From the NCBI RefSeq assembly GCF_003640665.1, contig NZ_QQXL01000005.1, positions 186,001 to 250,000 on the forward strand: a stretch of 64,000 bases of DNA, in the 5' to 3' direction. The notes beneath the pieces are model-generated. The model searched no databases. It was not told the DNA's origin and saw nothing but the letters and a program-made list of their open reading frames with translations. The position numbers and the translations under genes are program-made. Of the stretch, positions 33,153-44,171 are shown piece by piece. The DNA is from Galactobacter caseinivorans. GTDB lineage: Bacteria; Actinomycetota; Actinomycetes; Actinomycetales; Micrococcaceae. Each line of letters starts with the position of its first letter. Positions within the stretch are counted from its first letter, which is position 1.

Positions 33153-33677
33153 TTAGTTTGCCCGGTTCGCGGCCTGGTGCACCTTGCGCAGGGCACTGGC
33201 CAACGCGCGCTGTTCCTCCACGGTGAGCGTGTCAAAGAGGGTCTCGCGGATGAAGGTGACGTGCTGCGGGGCGGCGGCCTCGATGGCCTCCCAGCCCAGC
33301 TGCGTCAGGTGCACGTCATGCCCGCGCTTGTCGCACAGCGAGGCCACGCGCTCGATGAACCCCTTGGCCTCCATGCGGCGCAGCAGGTGGGAGAGTCGGC
33401 TGCGCTCCCAGCCAAGGTCCGCCGCGGCGTCCCCGGCTCGCAACTGGCGCCCCGGCGCCTCAGAGAGCGTGGAGAGCACCGAATACTCTCCGGTGGAGAG
33501 CCCGGCGTCTTGGCTGAGCTGGCGGTCGAGTGCGGGTGGGTAGCCCCACATGAACTCGCGCACGGCGAGCCAGGTCTGTTGTTCCTCTTCGCTGAGCCAG
33601 CGGGTGACTCCTGCGCACGCATCTGAGCGCTCCAAGGTGGGGAGCGGATCTACTGCGGTTTGTTCTGCGACGTGCAC
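33153..33677 (-). CDS. MarR-family transcriptional regulator
   Basis: A 174-residue winged-helix regulator. DNA-binding region: LSTGEYSVLSTLSEAPGRQLRAGDAAADLGWERSRLSHLLRRMEAKGFIERVASLCDKRGHDVHLTQLG, including the DKRG wing. Cys21 in the N-terminal part and Cys in the wing (ASLCDKRG) could be thiol sensors as in quinone-sensing MarR proteins, but this is inference. GTG 33677 follows GAGGAGG. It is divergent from a hydroquinone reductase gene with a palindrome TTGACGTGTCAA between them, so regulation of that gene by electrophiles is a reasonable guess. Confidence 0.9.
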   Translation of the reverse strand: MHVAEQTAVDPLPTLERSDACAGVTRWLSEEEQQTWLAVREFMWGYPPALDRQLSQDAGLSTGEYSVLSTLSEAPGRQLRAGDAAADLGWERSRLSHLLRRMEAKGFIERVASLCDKRGHDVHLTQLGWEAIEAAAPQHVTFIRETLFDTLTVEEQRALASALRKVHQAANRAN

Positions 33678-33696
33678 TACAACGACCTCCTCGATG

Positions 33697-33708
33697 TTGA
33701 CGTGTCAA
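33697..33708. promoter_or_regulatory. Palindrome TTGACGTGTCAA, probable MarR operator
   Basis: Five-base arms TTGAC/GTCAA around GT, with further imperfect symmetry outside (GATG on the left, CATC on the right with one extra base). On the minus strand it includes TTGACA, a perfect -35 consensus for the MarR gene, so a bound repressor would block its own promoter. Confidence 0.6.
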
Positions 33709-33803
33709 TCATCTCACGGGAGACTCAAGACAACAACGTCAGCGGGACACCCACCATGCGCGCGGGCCGCGGCGATCACAGCCGGGCACGCCAGGAGGCA
33801 TTG

Positions 33804-34928
33804 ATGAGCCAGGAAAAGCACTCCCCAGAGCACTCAACGAAGGGCGCGTACGTCCACTCCGGCGACGAGTTTGCGCGGGATACCAACTACATCGAGGACA
33901 GGATCGTGGCGGATCCGGAGGCCATCCTGGCCGCGCCAGCGCCCGGCCCATCCAAGGTTGGCACCGTGGGCGCTGGCCTCACTCCCGGCGCCACGGCCTG
34001 GCCCGTGGAGGCAGGGCGGTACCGGCTCGTGGCCGCCCGCGCCTGCCCGTGGGCCAACCGCACGCTCATTGTGCGCCGCTTGCTTGGCCTGGAGGATGCC
34101 CTCTCCGTGGCCCTGCCCGGCCCCACGCATGACGCCCGCTCGTGGACCTTTGATCTGGATCCGGGCGGCGTGGACCCCGTGCTTGGCACCGAGCGCGTGC
34201 AGCAGAACTACTTCAAGCGCTTCCCTGACTACCCGCGTGGCATCACCGTGCCTGCCATCGTGGACGTGCCAAGCGGCGCCGTGGTGACCAATGATTACCC
34301 CCAGATCACGCTGGACCTCTCCACCCAGTGGCGGCAGTTCCACCGCGAGGGCGCCCCGGATCTGCTGCCCGCAGAGCTGCTGGATGACATGTGGCCCGTG
34401 ATGACGCGAATCTTCACGGAGGTCAACAACGGCGTGTATCGCTGCGGTTTCGCTGGGTCCCAGGAGGCCTACAACGCCGCCTACGAGCGGCTCTGGGTGG
34501 CCATGGATTGGCTGGAGGAGCGCCTCTCCACGCGCCGCTACCTGATGGGGGAGAGCATCACGGAGGCGGACGTGCGCCTCTTCACCACCTTGGCCCGCTT
34601 TGATCCCGTCTATCACGGGCACTTCAAGACCAACCGCAACAAGCTGGAGGAGATGCCGGCGCTGTGGGGCTACGCCAGGGACCTGTTCCAGACCCCCGGC
34701 TTTGGCGACACCATCGACTTTGAGCAGATCAAGCGCCACTACTACGTGGTCCACGAGGACATCAATCCCACGCAGATTGTGCCGCTTGGCCCGGACCTCT
34801 CCGGCTGGCTGGAGCCGCACCAGCGCGAGCGGCTGGGCGGGAATCCCTTTGGCAAGGGAACCGCGCCGGGGCCGGTGCGCGCCGCAGAGCGCGTGGCCGC
34901 CGGGCATAACCCGCTCTACCCGGCCTGA
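33804..34928 (+). CDS. Glutathionyl-hydroquinone reductase-like protein (ECM4/YqjG family)
   Basis: Xi-class glutathione-transferase-like enzyme, 374 residues. The active-site motif RACPWANRTLIVRRLLGLE (Cys near residue 80) matches the CPWA of S-glutathionyl-hydroquinone reductases, followed by GVDPVLG, YPRGITVPAIVDVPSGAVVTNDYPQI and the C-terminal helical domain (NNGVYRCGFAGSQEAYNAAYERLW; STRRYLMGESITEADVRLFTTLARFD). Actinobacteria generally use mycothiol instead of glutathione, so the natural thiol may be mycothiol. ATG 33804 follows AGGAGG. A divergent MarR gene probably controls it. Role: reduction of thiol-quinone adducts during quinone or aromatic stress. Confidence 0.9.
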   Translation: MSQEKHSPEHSTKGAYVHSGDEFARDTNYIEDRIVADPEAILAAPAPGPSKVGTVGAGLTPGATAWPVEAGRYRLVAARACPWANRTLIVRRLLGLEDALSVALPGPTHDARSWTFDLDPGGVDPVLGTERVQQNYFKRFPDYPRGITVPAIVDVPSGAVVTNDYPQITLDLSTQWRQFHREGAPDLLPAELLDDMWPVMTRIFTEVNNGVYRCGFAGSQEAYNAAYERLWVAMDWLEERLSTRRYLMGESITEADVRLFTTLARFDPVYHGHFKTNRNKLEEMPALWGYARDLFQTPGFGDTIDFEQIKRHYYVVHEDINPTQIVPLGPDLSGWLEPHQRERLGGNPFGKGTAPGPVRAAERVAAGHNPLYPA

Positions 34929-34983
34929 ACCGGCGCGGAGGACGCAACTGCGCGGCGTCGGGCTCCTGTGATTGCATAGAAAC

Positions 34984-35886
34984 ATGACGATCATCGCGGC
35001 GGCGGACGGCAGCGCCCTGGGTAATCCGGGCCCTGCCGGCTGGGCTTGGTACATGAACGATTCCAGCTGGCACGCCGGCGGGTGGAAGCACGGCACCAAC
35101 AACATGGGTGAGCTCATGGCCGTGCTTGACCTGCTGCACTCCACCGCGCACCGCGCCGAGGAGCCGCTGCAGATCCTGTGCGATTCGCAGTACGTCATCA
35201 ACTCGGTCACCAAGTGGATGAAGGGCTGGAAGAAGAAGGGCTGGAAGAAGGCGGACGGCAAGCCCGTCCTGAACCTGGACCTGCTCAAGGACATTGACGC
35301 GGCGTTGGTGGGCCGCACCGTCTCCTTTGAGTGGGTCAAGGGTCATGCAGGCCACCCCCTCAACGAGGCCGCGGATGACCGCGCGCGCGGCGCGGCCACC
35401 GCCTACCAGGCGGGCAAGGCCCCGGACGCTGGCCCGGGTTTTGTGGCGGACGGTGAGGTGCCGGCACCGTCAGCGCCCGACGCCGCTGGGTCGGCTCCCG
35501 CTGACAGCGCCACTTTGGAGGGCCTGGACCAGGGGACGGGGTCGCTCGCGGACCCGGCGCAGATTGCCCTGACCCTCGAGGCAGAGGTGATGGACGCCGT
35601 GGAACGCTCCGATCCCGAGACGCTGCGCTTCCTGCTCTCGCCGGCCTTCCGGGCCGTGGGGGCCAACGGGACGTTGCTGGATCGCGACTCCTTGAGCGCC
35701 GCGGAGGCCGCACGCCCGGCCGTGGACGGGGTGGAACGGCTGGCCGAGGATGCCACCACGCCGGAGCTAGTCCAGCTCGCATACCGGGTGTATCGCGGCG
35801 CGCAGGGCTCCGTCATCACCTCCTGGTGGCGCCTAGAACACGGGCGCTGGCGTTGCTTCTTCCGCCAGGAGACCGTGCTGGCCTAG
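34984..35886 (+). CDS. RNase HI fused to a DUF4440/NTF2-like domain
   Basis: A 300-residue two-domain protein. Residues 3-142 are RNase HI, which cuts RNA in RNA-DNA hybrids; the four catalytic carboxylates are Asp8 (AAADGS), Glu43 (NMGELM), Asp67 (LCDSQY) and Asp131 (AADDRA), and the basic protrusion KWMKGWKKKGWKK and His121/124 are present. A Pro/Ala/Ser linker (about 143-190) follows. Residues 190-300 resemble the DUF4440/SnoaL-like NTF2 fold (MDAVERSDPETLRFLLSPAFRAVGANGTLLDRD, ITSWWRLEHGRWRCFFRQETV). The second domain often appears in stress or enzyme families. No clear ribosome binding site; the first four codons of the longer frame are discarded. Fusion is unusual. Confidence 0.88.
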   Translation: MTIIAAADGSALGNPGPAGWAWYMNDSSWHAGGWKHGTNNMGELMAVLDLLHSTAHRAEEPLQILCDSQYVINSVTKWMKGWKKKGWKKADGKPVLNLDLLKDIDAALVGRTVSFEWVKGHAGHPLNEAADDRARGAATAYQAGKAPDAGPGFVADGEVPAPSAPDAAGSAPADSATLEGLDQGTGSLADPAQIALTLEAEVMDAVERSDPETLRFLLSPAFRAVGANGTLLDRDSLSAAEAARPAVDGVERLAEDATTPELVQLAYRVYRGAQGSVITSWWRLEHGRWRCFFRQETVLA

Positions 35887-35944
35887 CCGCCGCTCCTGAC
35901 GCCTGCACTGCCCGCTTCATCTTCATTTCGAGAGGATTCACTTC

Positions 35945-37096
35945 ATGCAGCAAGGCCTGATTGCCCCCGGATTCGAGGGCGTCGCCGCCCTCCTGACCCA
36001 GGCGGCGGAGCAGGATCCGCACCAGCGCGCTCAACTAAGCGTCATGGTGGGCGGGGTGCCCGTGGTGGACCTGGCCGTAGGTGAGGGGCTCGGCACGGAG
36101 GACATGACCGGCATCTTCTCCATCTCCAAGGGGCTGGGTTCGTTGGTGATCGCCCTGCTGGTCCAGCGTGGGCAGCTGGACCCGCGCGCCACGGTGGCCT
36201 CCCTGTGGCCGGAGTTTGCCGCCGCGGGCAAGGAAGCGGTCACGGTGGAGCAGCTCCTGAGTCATCAGGCCGGACTGCTTGGAGTGCACGGCGGCCTGGC
36301 CATCGAGGACTACCTCGATTCCCGGCGGGCCGCCGCGGTTCTGGCAGACATGGCTCCGGCCTGGGAGCCGGGCACCGCCGTGGCCTATCACGCCATGACC
36401 TTTGGCGTTTTTGTGGAGGAGCTGGTCCGCCGCATCACGGGGCGCACCGCCCAAGAGATCTTCGAGGAGGAGCTGCGCGCGCCCGTGGCGGCCAGCGCCT
36501 GGCTTGGCCTGCCCCAGGAGCAGGAGCACCGCTACCGCCCCATTCCCGAGGTGCAGATGCCCCCGGCCTTCATTGACCCGTTCGGATTGCAGGGGCTCTC
36601 GCTGAACTCCACGGCGGGCTTCATCGACGAGCAGGGTCAGCGCACCTACAACCTGTTGCAGGTGCCCAATCTGCGCGCGGTGCGGGAACAGGCCCCGCTC
36701 TCCGTGGGCGGCGTGGCCAGTGCCCGCGGCTTGGCGCAGGTGTTCGCCGGGGCAGTGACCGGGCTGGAGGTGGACGGAGCGGTGCGTGAGCCGGTCCTGA
36801 GCGCGCAGACCGTGGCGGAGGTGGGGCGCGGGCGCGTGTTCGGCGTGGACTGCGCCTCCGGCTCTACCCAGAGCTTTGGCCTGGGATTCATCCGCTCCAA
36901 CCCCGCCTTTGACTTCGGTTCCGCCCAGGCCGTGGGCCACGACGGAGCCAACGGGTCCTTGGCCTTTGCCGATCCGGCGTGGGGCGTGTCCTTCGCGTAC
37001 CTCCCGTTTGTGCCCCAGCCGGGCGGCAACGGGACGCTGGCGCAGCGCCTCACGGTGGCGGTGCGCCAGGCGCTCATGTCCCAGATGGCCAGCTAG
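35945..37096 (+). CDS. Serine hydrolase, beta-lactamase (class C/EstB) family
   Basis: Cytosolic-looking serine hydrolase of 383 residues, no signal peptide visible. The SxxK motif is SISK (Ser59-Lys62), the Tyr motif is YHA (148-150) in place of YxN, and HDGANG near residue 325 replaces KTG. This set is typical of EstB-type esterases and related proteins (LACTB, CubicO group) rather than true beta-lactamases. GAGAGG lies upstream of ATG 35945. Its stop shares the CTAG at 37093-37096 with the convergent unknown gene. Confidence 0.9.
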   Translation: MQQGLIAPGFEGVAALLTQAAEQDPHQRAQLSVMVGGVPVVDLAVGEGLGTEDMTGIFSISKGLGSLVIALLVQRGQLDPRATVASLWPEFAAAGKEAVTVEQLLSHQAGLLGVHGGLAIEDYLDSRRAAAVLADMAPAWEPGTAVAYHAMTFGVFVEELVRRITGRTAQEIFEEELRAPVAASAWLGLPQEQEHRYRPIPEVQMPPAFIDPFGLQGLSLNSTAGFIDEQGQRTYNLLQVPNLRAVREQAPLSVGGVASARGLAQVFAGAVTGLEVDGAVREPVLSAQTVAEVGRGRVFGVDCASGSTQSFGLGFIRSNPAFDFGSAQAVGHDGANGSLAFADPAWGVSFAYLPFVPQPGGNGTLAQRLTVAVRQALMSQMAS

Positions 37097-37794
37097 CCCC
37101 TTCGCGGCGCCCAGGGCTGCCCGGCCTGAGGCCAGGCCTCGCTGACCATGATCCCCTCGTGGCGCGCGATCAGGGCCGCTGCGCCGCGCACCGTCACCGC
37201 GGCCTCCGAGGACTCGTCCCAGGAACGGTGGGAGAGAAGCAGATCAGCGACCAGGTCCGCTTCCTGGGCGGAGGAGGCCAGGACGGCGACCATGCGGTAG
37301 CGATCCTCCAGGCCGCGGTGGCGCACCACCAGGGCCGCCGGCCAGCCGGGTGTGCCCGCCAGCCCCACATGAGCCACCGGCCGTCCTCCCGCATCCTCCA
37401 CGGCCGCGCGCCACGGCGTGCCAAAGAACGGGGTCAGCGCCTCATCCGCCGCCGGGGCGCGGCGGGGGTGAGCCGAGCCGGAAGCCAGCACATCGCCGTC
37501 GGCCGTCAGGGCCCAGTGCACCAAACCCAGCTGGTCCAACAAGGCGCCAGCCTCGTCCAGGACCCGGGCGCGCAGGCTCGCGGAGCCCAGGGTGCCGGGA
37601 GTGAGCTCCCATCGCGGCGCGGTCTCGTTGGCGAGGCGCCGCACGGCCTCCGCAGCCGCCAGCGCCTCCTCCGGGTCCGCGGGGGTGTCCACGCTGAGCC
37701 GAACGCCGCGCACCTCAAAAGCCTGGCCGCTCAGGCCGGGAACGGCCGAGTGGGGTTGCTGCTCCAGCTGTGGTTCGTCGCCAATCGTGGTCAT
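37093..37794 (-). CDS. Protein of unknown function
   Basis: A 233-residue soluble protein rich in Ala, Leu and Trp with no motif I recognise. Features are a charged N-terminus (MTTIGDEPQLEQQPHS), VRRLANETAPRWELTPGTLGSASLRARVLDEAGALLDQLGLVHWALTADGDVLASG, and SSAQEADLVADLLLSHRSWDESSE near the C-terminus. Its ATG overlaps (ATGA) the stop of the gene for a small exported protein, so the two are translationally coupled. The real coding status is supported by that overlap, by the exact convergent stop and by normal codon bias. Confidence 0.7.
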   Translation of the reverse strand: MTTIGDEPQLEQQPHSAVPGLSGQAFEVRGVRLSVDTPADPEEALAAAEAVRRLANETAPRWELTPGTLGSASLRARVLDEAGALLDQLGLVHWALTADGDVLASGSAHPRRAPAADEALTPFFGTPWRAAVEDAGGRPVAHVGLAGTPGWPAALVVRHRGLEDRYRMVAVLASSAQEADLVADLLLSHRSWDESSEAAVTVRGAAALIARHEGIMVSEAWPQAGQPWAPRRG

Positions 37795-38099
37795 GCCGCC
37801 GCCTCCGCGAGGTGTGTCGATGTGCCAGCGGAGCGGGCGCTCACCCTGGCCGTGATCTCCGCGGTTCGCCCGCTGAGAAGCGTTCCGGAGCCGACGGCGC
37901 GCCAGCCGCTCCCCGTGGTGCTGACGCCGGTGTGCGTTCCGACCGAGCCAAGCGTCGTCGAGCCGCCAAGCCCGGTGTTTGAGGTGGGGGTGACGGAGGA
38001 GGCGGTGGTGCTCGGCGTGCTGGTGGAGAGTCCAAGTGCGCCTGCGGCGGCGAGGCCGACCGATGCCACTCCGAGGAGGAGCCGCTGGGGGAAGTTCAT
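37791..38099 (-). CDS. Small exported Ser/Thr-rich protein
   Basis: A 102-residue protein with an N-terminal hydrophobic segment (MNFPQRLLLGVASVGLAAAGALG) that looks like a signal peptide or anchor, followed by a Ser/Thr/Gly-rich region (STSTPSTTASSVTPTSNTG, GSTTLGSVGTHTGVSTTGSG) and a C-terminal part with TAEITARVSARSAG. ATG 38099 has AAGGGT upstream. No cysteine or enzyme motif is present. First gene of a two-gene operon with the unknown gene at 37093-37794. Might be a cell-surface protein; function unknown. Confidence 0.65.
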   Translation of the reverse strand: MNFPQRLLLGVASVGLAAAGALGLSTSTPSTTASSVTPTSNTGLGGSTTLGSVGTHTGVSTTGSGWRAVGSGTLLSGRTAEITARVSARSAGTSTHLAEAAA

Positions 38100-38182
38100 G
38101 TCTCTACCCTTCAGTGCCATCCTGTGCCCCCGCTGGGATAGGACTGCGGGCCGGGCGTGACTTTGCGCCACCCGGCCGGGTT

Positions 38183-38188
38183 TAGGCT
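38183..38188 (+). promoter_or_regulatory. -10 box TAGGCT of the SGNH hydrolase gene
   Basis: TAGGCT then 6 nt then the GTG start at 38195; leaderless arrangement. Confidence 0.45.
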
Positions 38189-38194
38189 GGGCCC

Positions 38195-38980
38195 GTGGAA
38201 TTTTCGCAGCGATACCTGGCCCTTGGAGACTCGTTCACGGAGGGCGTTGGCGATCCCGACCCCACGCGCCCCAATGAGGTGCGCGGCTGGGCGGACCGCG
38301 TAGCGGAGCAACTCTGCGCCAGCGGCGAGGGCTGGGGTTATGCCAACCTCGCGATTCGCGGCAAGAAGATTCCGCAGGTGCTCTCGGAGCAGATCGACGC
38401 GGCGGTGAAGCTGCGCCCCACCGTGGTCACTCTCTATGCCGGCGGCAACGACATCATGCGGCCTAAGGTGGACATCACTCAGCTGGTGCTTGGCTACGCC
38501 GGGGCGGTGCGCCGGCTGCAGGACGTGGGCGCGCGCGTCATCATCTTCACGGGCTTTGACGCCTCCAAGTCGGCGCTCTTTGGCACCCTGGTGGGCCGCA
38601 CCGCCCTCTACAACGAGCGCATCCGGGAGGTCGCGGACGTGACCGGTGCGGAGCTGGCCGACTACTGGCGCTGGCGCGAATTCTCTGACCTGGGCTACTG
38701 GGCCGTGGACCGCCTCCACATGAACGAGCGCGGCCACGAGCTGATGAGCCGCCGGGTGCTGGGGGTGATGGGGCAGCCACTCGAGGGCAAGGACCCGGAA
38801 CCGCTGACCCGCCCACAAATGAACAGGGTGGAGTCCGCCCGGGACACCAGCAAGTGGGCCGTGGACTACATGGGCCCGTGGGTGCAGCGCCGCCTCAAGG
38901 GCACCTCTTCCGGCGACGGGCTCAGCGCCAAGTACCCGGAGTGGATCAGCCTTGGCGCGGACGGGACCGTTTCCCGCTAG
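38195..38980 (+). CDS. SGNH/GDSL hydrolase (esterase/lipase family)
   Basis: Serine esterase fold of 261 residues without signal peptide. Block I is LALGDSFTEGVGD (nucleophile Ser at about 13), block II NLAIRGKKIPQV (Gly), block III TLYAGGNDIMRP (Asn) and block V VDRLHMNERGH (Asp-x-x-His), so all four SGNH residues are intact. GTG start directly after a TAGGCT box without ribosome binding site. Members of this subgroup are often intracellular and act on short acyl or acetyl esters; the substrate cannot be inferred. A small membrane protein gene follows. Confidence 0.92.
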   Translation: MEFSQRYLALGDSFTEGVGDPDPTRPNEVRGWADRVAEQLCASGEGWGYANLAIRGKKIPQVLSEQIDAAVKLRPTVVTLYAGGNDIMRPKVDITQLVLGYAGAVRRLQDVGARVIIFTGFDASKSALFGTLVGRTALYNERIREVADVTGAELADYWRWREFSDLGYWAVDRLHMNERGHELMSRRVLGVMGQPLEGKDPEPLTRPQMNRVESARDTSKWAVDYMGPWVQRRLKGTSSGDGLSAKYPEWISLGADGTVSR

Positions 38981-39028
38981 GCTCCGTCTGGGTCCCCTCA
39001 AGCGAACGTCACGATCGGAGCACTCACT

Positions 39029-39247
39029 ATGGAAGCAAAGGGCTCGGAGCCACAACCGGCGAACCCGGCCGTACTCATGGCCGTCCTGGTGACGACCCCG
39101 GTGATCGTGTTTATCGCGATGACTTTTGCCGATTTCTCGCTTGAGATGCGATTGCTGGTGGCGGGCGGGCTCTTGGTCGCCGACCTGGTGGCGTTGTACC
39201 TGCTGCGCAGGGCCCGCCAGAAGCGGGGCTCCGCGACCAAGGAGTAG
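39029..39247 (+). CDS. Small two-helix membrane protein
   Basis: A 72-residue protein with two hydrophobic segments: about residues 15-33 (VLMAVLVTTPVIVFIAMTF) and 42-59 (LLVAGGLLVADLVALYLL), and a basic C-terminus (RRARQKRGSATKE), so both ends are likely cytoplasmic. No ribosome binding site is obvious. It lies between the SGNH hydrolase gene and the glycine riboswitch. Function unknown. Confidence 0.6.
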   Translation: MEAKGSEPQPANPAVLMAVLVTTPVIVFIAMTFADFSLEMRLLVAGGLLVADLVALYLLRRARQKRGSATKE

Positions 39248-39286
39248 CGCCCGCCCGCAATGTGGCGCAGCAGACACCGCTCGTCG

Positions 39287-39292
39287 TAGACT
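39287..39292 (+). promoter_or_regulatory. -10 box TAGACT of the glycine operon
   Basis: TAGACT lies about 50 nt upstream of the first riboswitch helix, giving a transcript start near 39299 and a leader of about 300 nt before gcvP. Confidence 0.5.
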
Positions 39293-39340
39293 GGTCAGCG
39301 TGAGCGCGCGAGCAGAGATCGCGCGTGAGCAAGCTGTCGA

Positions 39341-39540
39341 CCCGCAGCGGGAGAGTCCCGCCCCGCATGGGTGGGCGCCGTAGGAGCAATCCCTCCCCGG
39401 GAAACTCTCAGGCACCCGCACCGCTGTGGAGAGGCAACCCTGGAAAGCGGTCCGCCGGCGTGCCGGTCCGGACCCACCGACGGTGCAAGCGCTCGCAGTT
39501 GGGCGCGGAATCTCTCAGGTCCGGATACAGGGTGGGGAGG
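39341..39540 (+). ncRNA. Tandem glycine riboswitch
   Basis: Two consecutive glycine-aptamer-like domains. Domain 1 (about 39345-39417) has GCGGGAGAGTCC, CGCCGTAGGAGCAA and GGGAAACTCTCAGGCACC; domain 2 (about 39422-39536) has GTGGAGAGGCAACC, CCGACGGTGCAAGC and GGAATCTCTCAGGTCCGG. The paired GAGAG/CTCTC helices and the ACTCTCAGGC/TCTCTCAGGT segments are the hallmark of this class. It switches on the glycine cleavage genes when glycine is high. A short hairpin (39545-39560) follows before gcvP. Confidence 0.93.
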
Positions 39541-39544
39541 ACGT

Positions 39545-39560
39545 ATCCCGGTGCCGGGAT
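39545..39560 (+). promoter_or_regulatory. Hairpin between the riboswitch and gcvP
   Basis: ATCCCGG (39545-39551), TG, CCGGGAT (39554-39560). It may be part of the expression platform; there is no T-tract, so control of translation or Rho access is more likely than intrinsic termination. Confidence 0.5.
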
Positions 39561-39598
39561 GCATCGCACTGCCCCACTGAGTCCCCGGGAGAGCAACG

Positions 39599-42490
<2,892 letters not shown>

Positions 42491-42536
42491 GCGCCGCCAC
42501 TCCAAGACCACCAGACCTGAGCCTGAGGAGCAGCAC

Positions 42537-43664
42537 ATGAGCACCATCTCCCGTCATACCGCACTTCACCCGCAGCACGAGGCCCTCGGGGCGTCCTTCA
42601 CCGACTTTGGTGGCTGGGACATGCCCCTGCGGTACGGCTCCGAGCTGGCGGAGCACAAGGCCGTCCGCGAGGCCGCCGGCCTCTTTGACCTCTCCCACAT
42701 GGGAGAGGTGCGCGTCAGCGGGCCGGACGCCGCGGCGTTCCTGAACACCGCGCTGGCAGGCAACCTGGCCCTGGTCAAGGTCGGCAAGGCCAAGTACTCC
42801 ATGATCCTGGCCCAGGACGGCGGCATCATCGACGACCTGATCACCTACCGCCTGGACCAGACCGAGTTCCTGGTGGTTCCCAACGCGGGCAACGCCCCCG
42901 TGGTGTTTGAGGCACTCACCGAGCGCGCGGCCGGCTTCGACGTGACGGTCGTCAACGAGTCTGATGAGACCTCGCTTGTCGCGGTGCAGGGCCCGGCCGC
43001 GGAGGCCCTCCTGCTGGGGCTTGCCCCGGAGAGCGACCAGGACGCCATTCGGGACATGCCGTACTACGCGGCCGCCACGGTGAGCATCGCTGGCCTCTCC
43101 ATCCTGTTGGCCCGCACGGGCTACACGGGCGAGGACGGCTTTGAGCTGTACGTGCCCAACGCCCAGGCCGGCGCCCTCTGGGACGCCGTCCTGGCTGCGG
43201 GCACCGAAAACGGCCTCATCCCGGCCGGCCTGGCCGCCCGCGATTCCTTGCGCCTGGAGGCTGGCATGCCGCTCTATGGCAACGAGCTTGGCCTGAGCAT
43301 CAGCCCGCTGCAGGCCTCGCTTGGCCCCGTGGTCTCCTTGAAGAAGGAGGAGCGCTTTGTGGGCCGGGAGGCCTTCGAGGCCGCCAAGGCCGCGGGCCAC
43401 GGCAGCACCACCGGCCGCAAGCTGGTGGGCCTGAAGGGCCTGGGCCGCCGCGCGGCGCGCCAGGGCTACGCCGTCTCCAAGGATGGCGTGGTGATCGGTG
43501 AGGTCACCTCAGGGCAGCCCTCGCCCACCCTCGGCTACCCGGTCGCCATGGCCTTCCTCGACGTGGAGCACGCCGAGCCCGGCACCGTGGTTGATGCGGA
43601 TCTGCGCGGCAAGGCAGAGCCCTTCGAGGTTGTCGCACTGCCGTTCTACTCGCGTCAGAAGTAG
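42537..43664 (+). CDS. gcvT: Aminomethyltransferase, T-protein of glycine cleavage
   Basis: Tetrahydrofolate-dependent enzyme that releases ammonia from the aminomethyl-lipoyl H-protein and makes 5,10-methylene-THF. 375 residues, the usual size. Typical blocks are [38 protein letters not shown] at the N-terminus, [18 protein letters not shown] (folate region, residues about 185-205) and [24 protein letters not shown] lies 6 nt before ATG 42537. Second gene of the operon, 46 bp after gcvP. Confidence 0.98.
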   Translation: MSTISRHTALHPQHEALGASFTDFGGWDMPLRYGSELAEHKAVREAAGLFDLSHMGEVRVSGPDAAAFLNTALAGNLALVKVGKAKYSMILAQDGGIIDDLITYRLDQTEFLVVPNAGNAPVVFEALTERAAGFDVTVVNESDETSLVAVQGPAAEALLLGLAPESDQDAIRDMPYYAAATVSIAGLSILLARTGYTGEDGFELYVPNAQAGALWDAVLAAGTENGLIPAGLAARDSLRLEAGMPLYGNELGLSISPLQASLGPVVSLKKEERFVGREAFEAAKAAGHGSTTGRKLVGLKGLGRRAARQGYAVSKDGVVIGEVTSGQPSPTLGYPVAMAFLDVEHAEPGTVVDADLRGKAEPFEVVALPFYSRQK

Positions 43665-43744
43665 TCTTTTCAGCAACGGGGTGTTCCGCCCCGGAGCCCA
43701 CCCGTTTCAGCCAGCCCCCAATACCTGAAGTCAGGAGCCCCATC

Positions 43745-44128
43745 GTGAGCGCCGTTAAGTCCAGCCTTCGCTATTCCGCAGAGCACGAGTGGATCGACGA
43801 GTCCACCCCCGCCCGCGTCGGCATCTCCCAGGTCGCAGCCGATGCGCTGGGCGACGTGGTCTACGTCGACCTGCCCGCCGTCGGCGACGCGCTGGTGGCC
43901 GGCACCACCTGCGGTGAGGTGGAGTCCACCAAGTCGGTATCGGATCTGTACTCGCCCGTCTCCGGCACCGTCGTCGAGGTCAACCAGGCCGCGATCGATG
44001 ATCCGGCGCTGCTGAACTCTGATCCGTACAACGCCGGCTGGCTGTTCACGGTGGAGGTAGAGACCGAGGGCGCGCTGCTCACGGCCTCCGAGTACGCCTC
44101 CGCCAACGGCGGCAACGTCGTCGACTGA
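43745..44128 (+). CDS. gcvH: Glycine cleavage H-protein
   Basis: Lipoyl-carrier protein, 127 residues. The lipoylated lysine is Lys63 in [18 protein letters not shown], the invariant ExxK sequence, with the hairpin YAGWLF-like segment ([15 protein letters not shown]) after it. It shuttles the aminomethyl group from GcvP to GcvT and is reoxidised by lipoamide dehydrogenase, whose gene is not in this window. GTG 43745 follows AGGAG. The gap of 80 bp after gcvT has no terminator that I can see; one follows gcvH. Confidence 0.97.
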   Translation: MSAVKSSLRYSAEHEWIDESTPARVGISQVAADALGDVVYVDLPAVGDALVAGTTCGEVESTKSVSDLYSPVSGTVVEVNQAAIDDPALLNSDPYNAGWLFTVEVETEGALLTASEYASANGGNVVD

Positions 44129-44171
44129 TTGACCAGGTGAGGCGCGGCCCCGGCCGCACCGTCATCGCCAG

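Noticed and set aside
35945-37096. True beta-lactamase resistance gene
   Set aside because: There is no signal peptide, and YHA plus HDG replace the YxN and KTG of class C enzymes; an esterase-type role is likelier.
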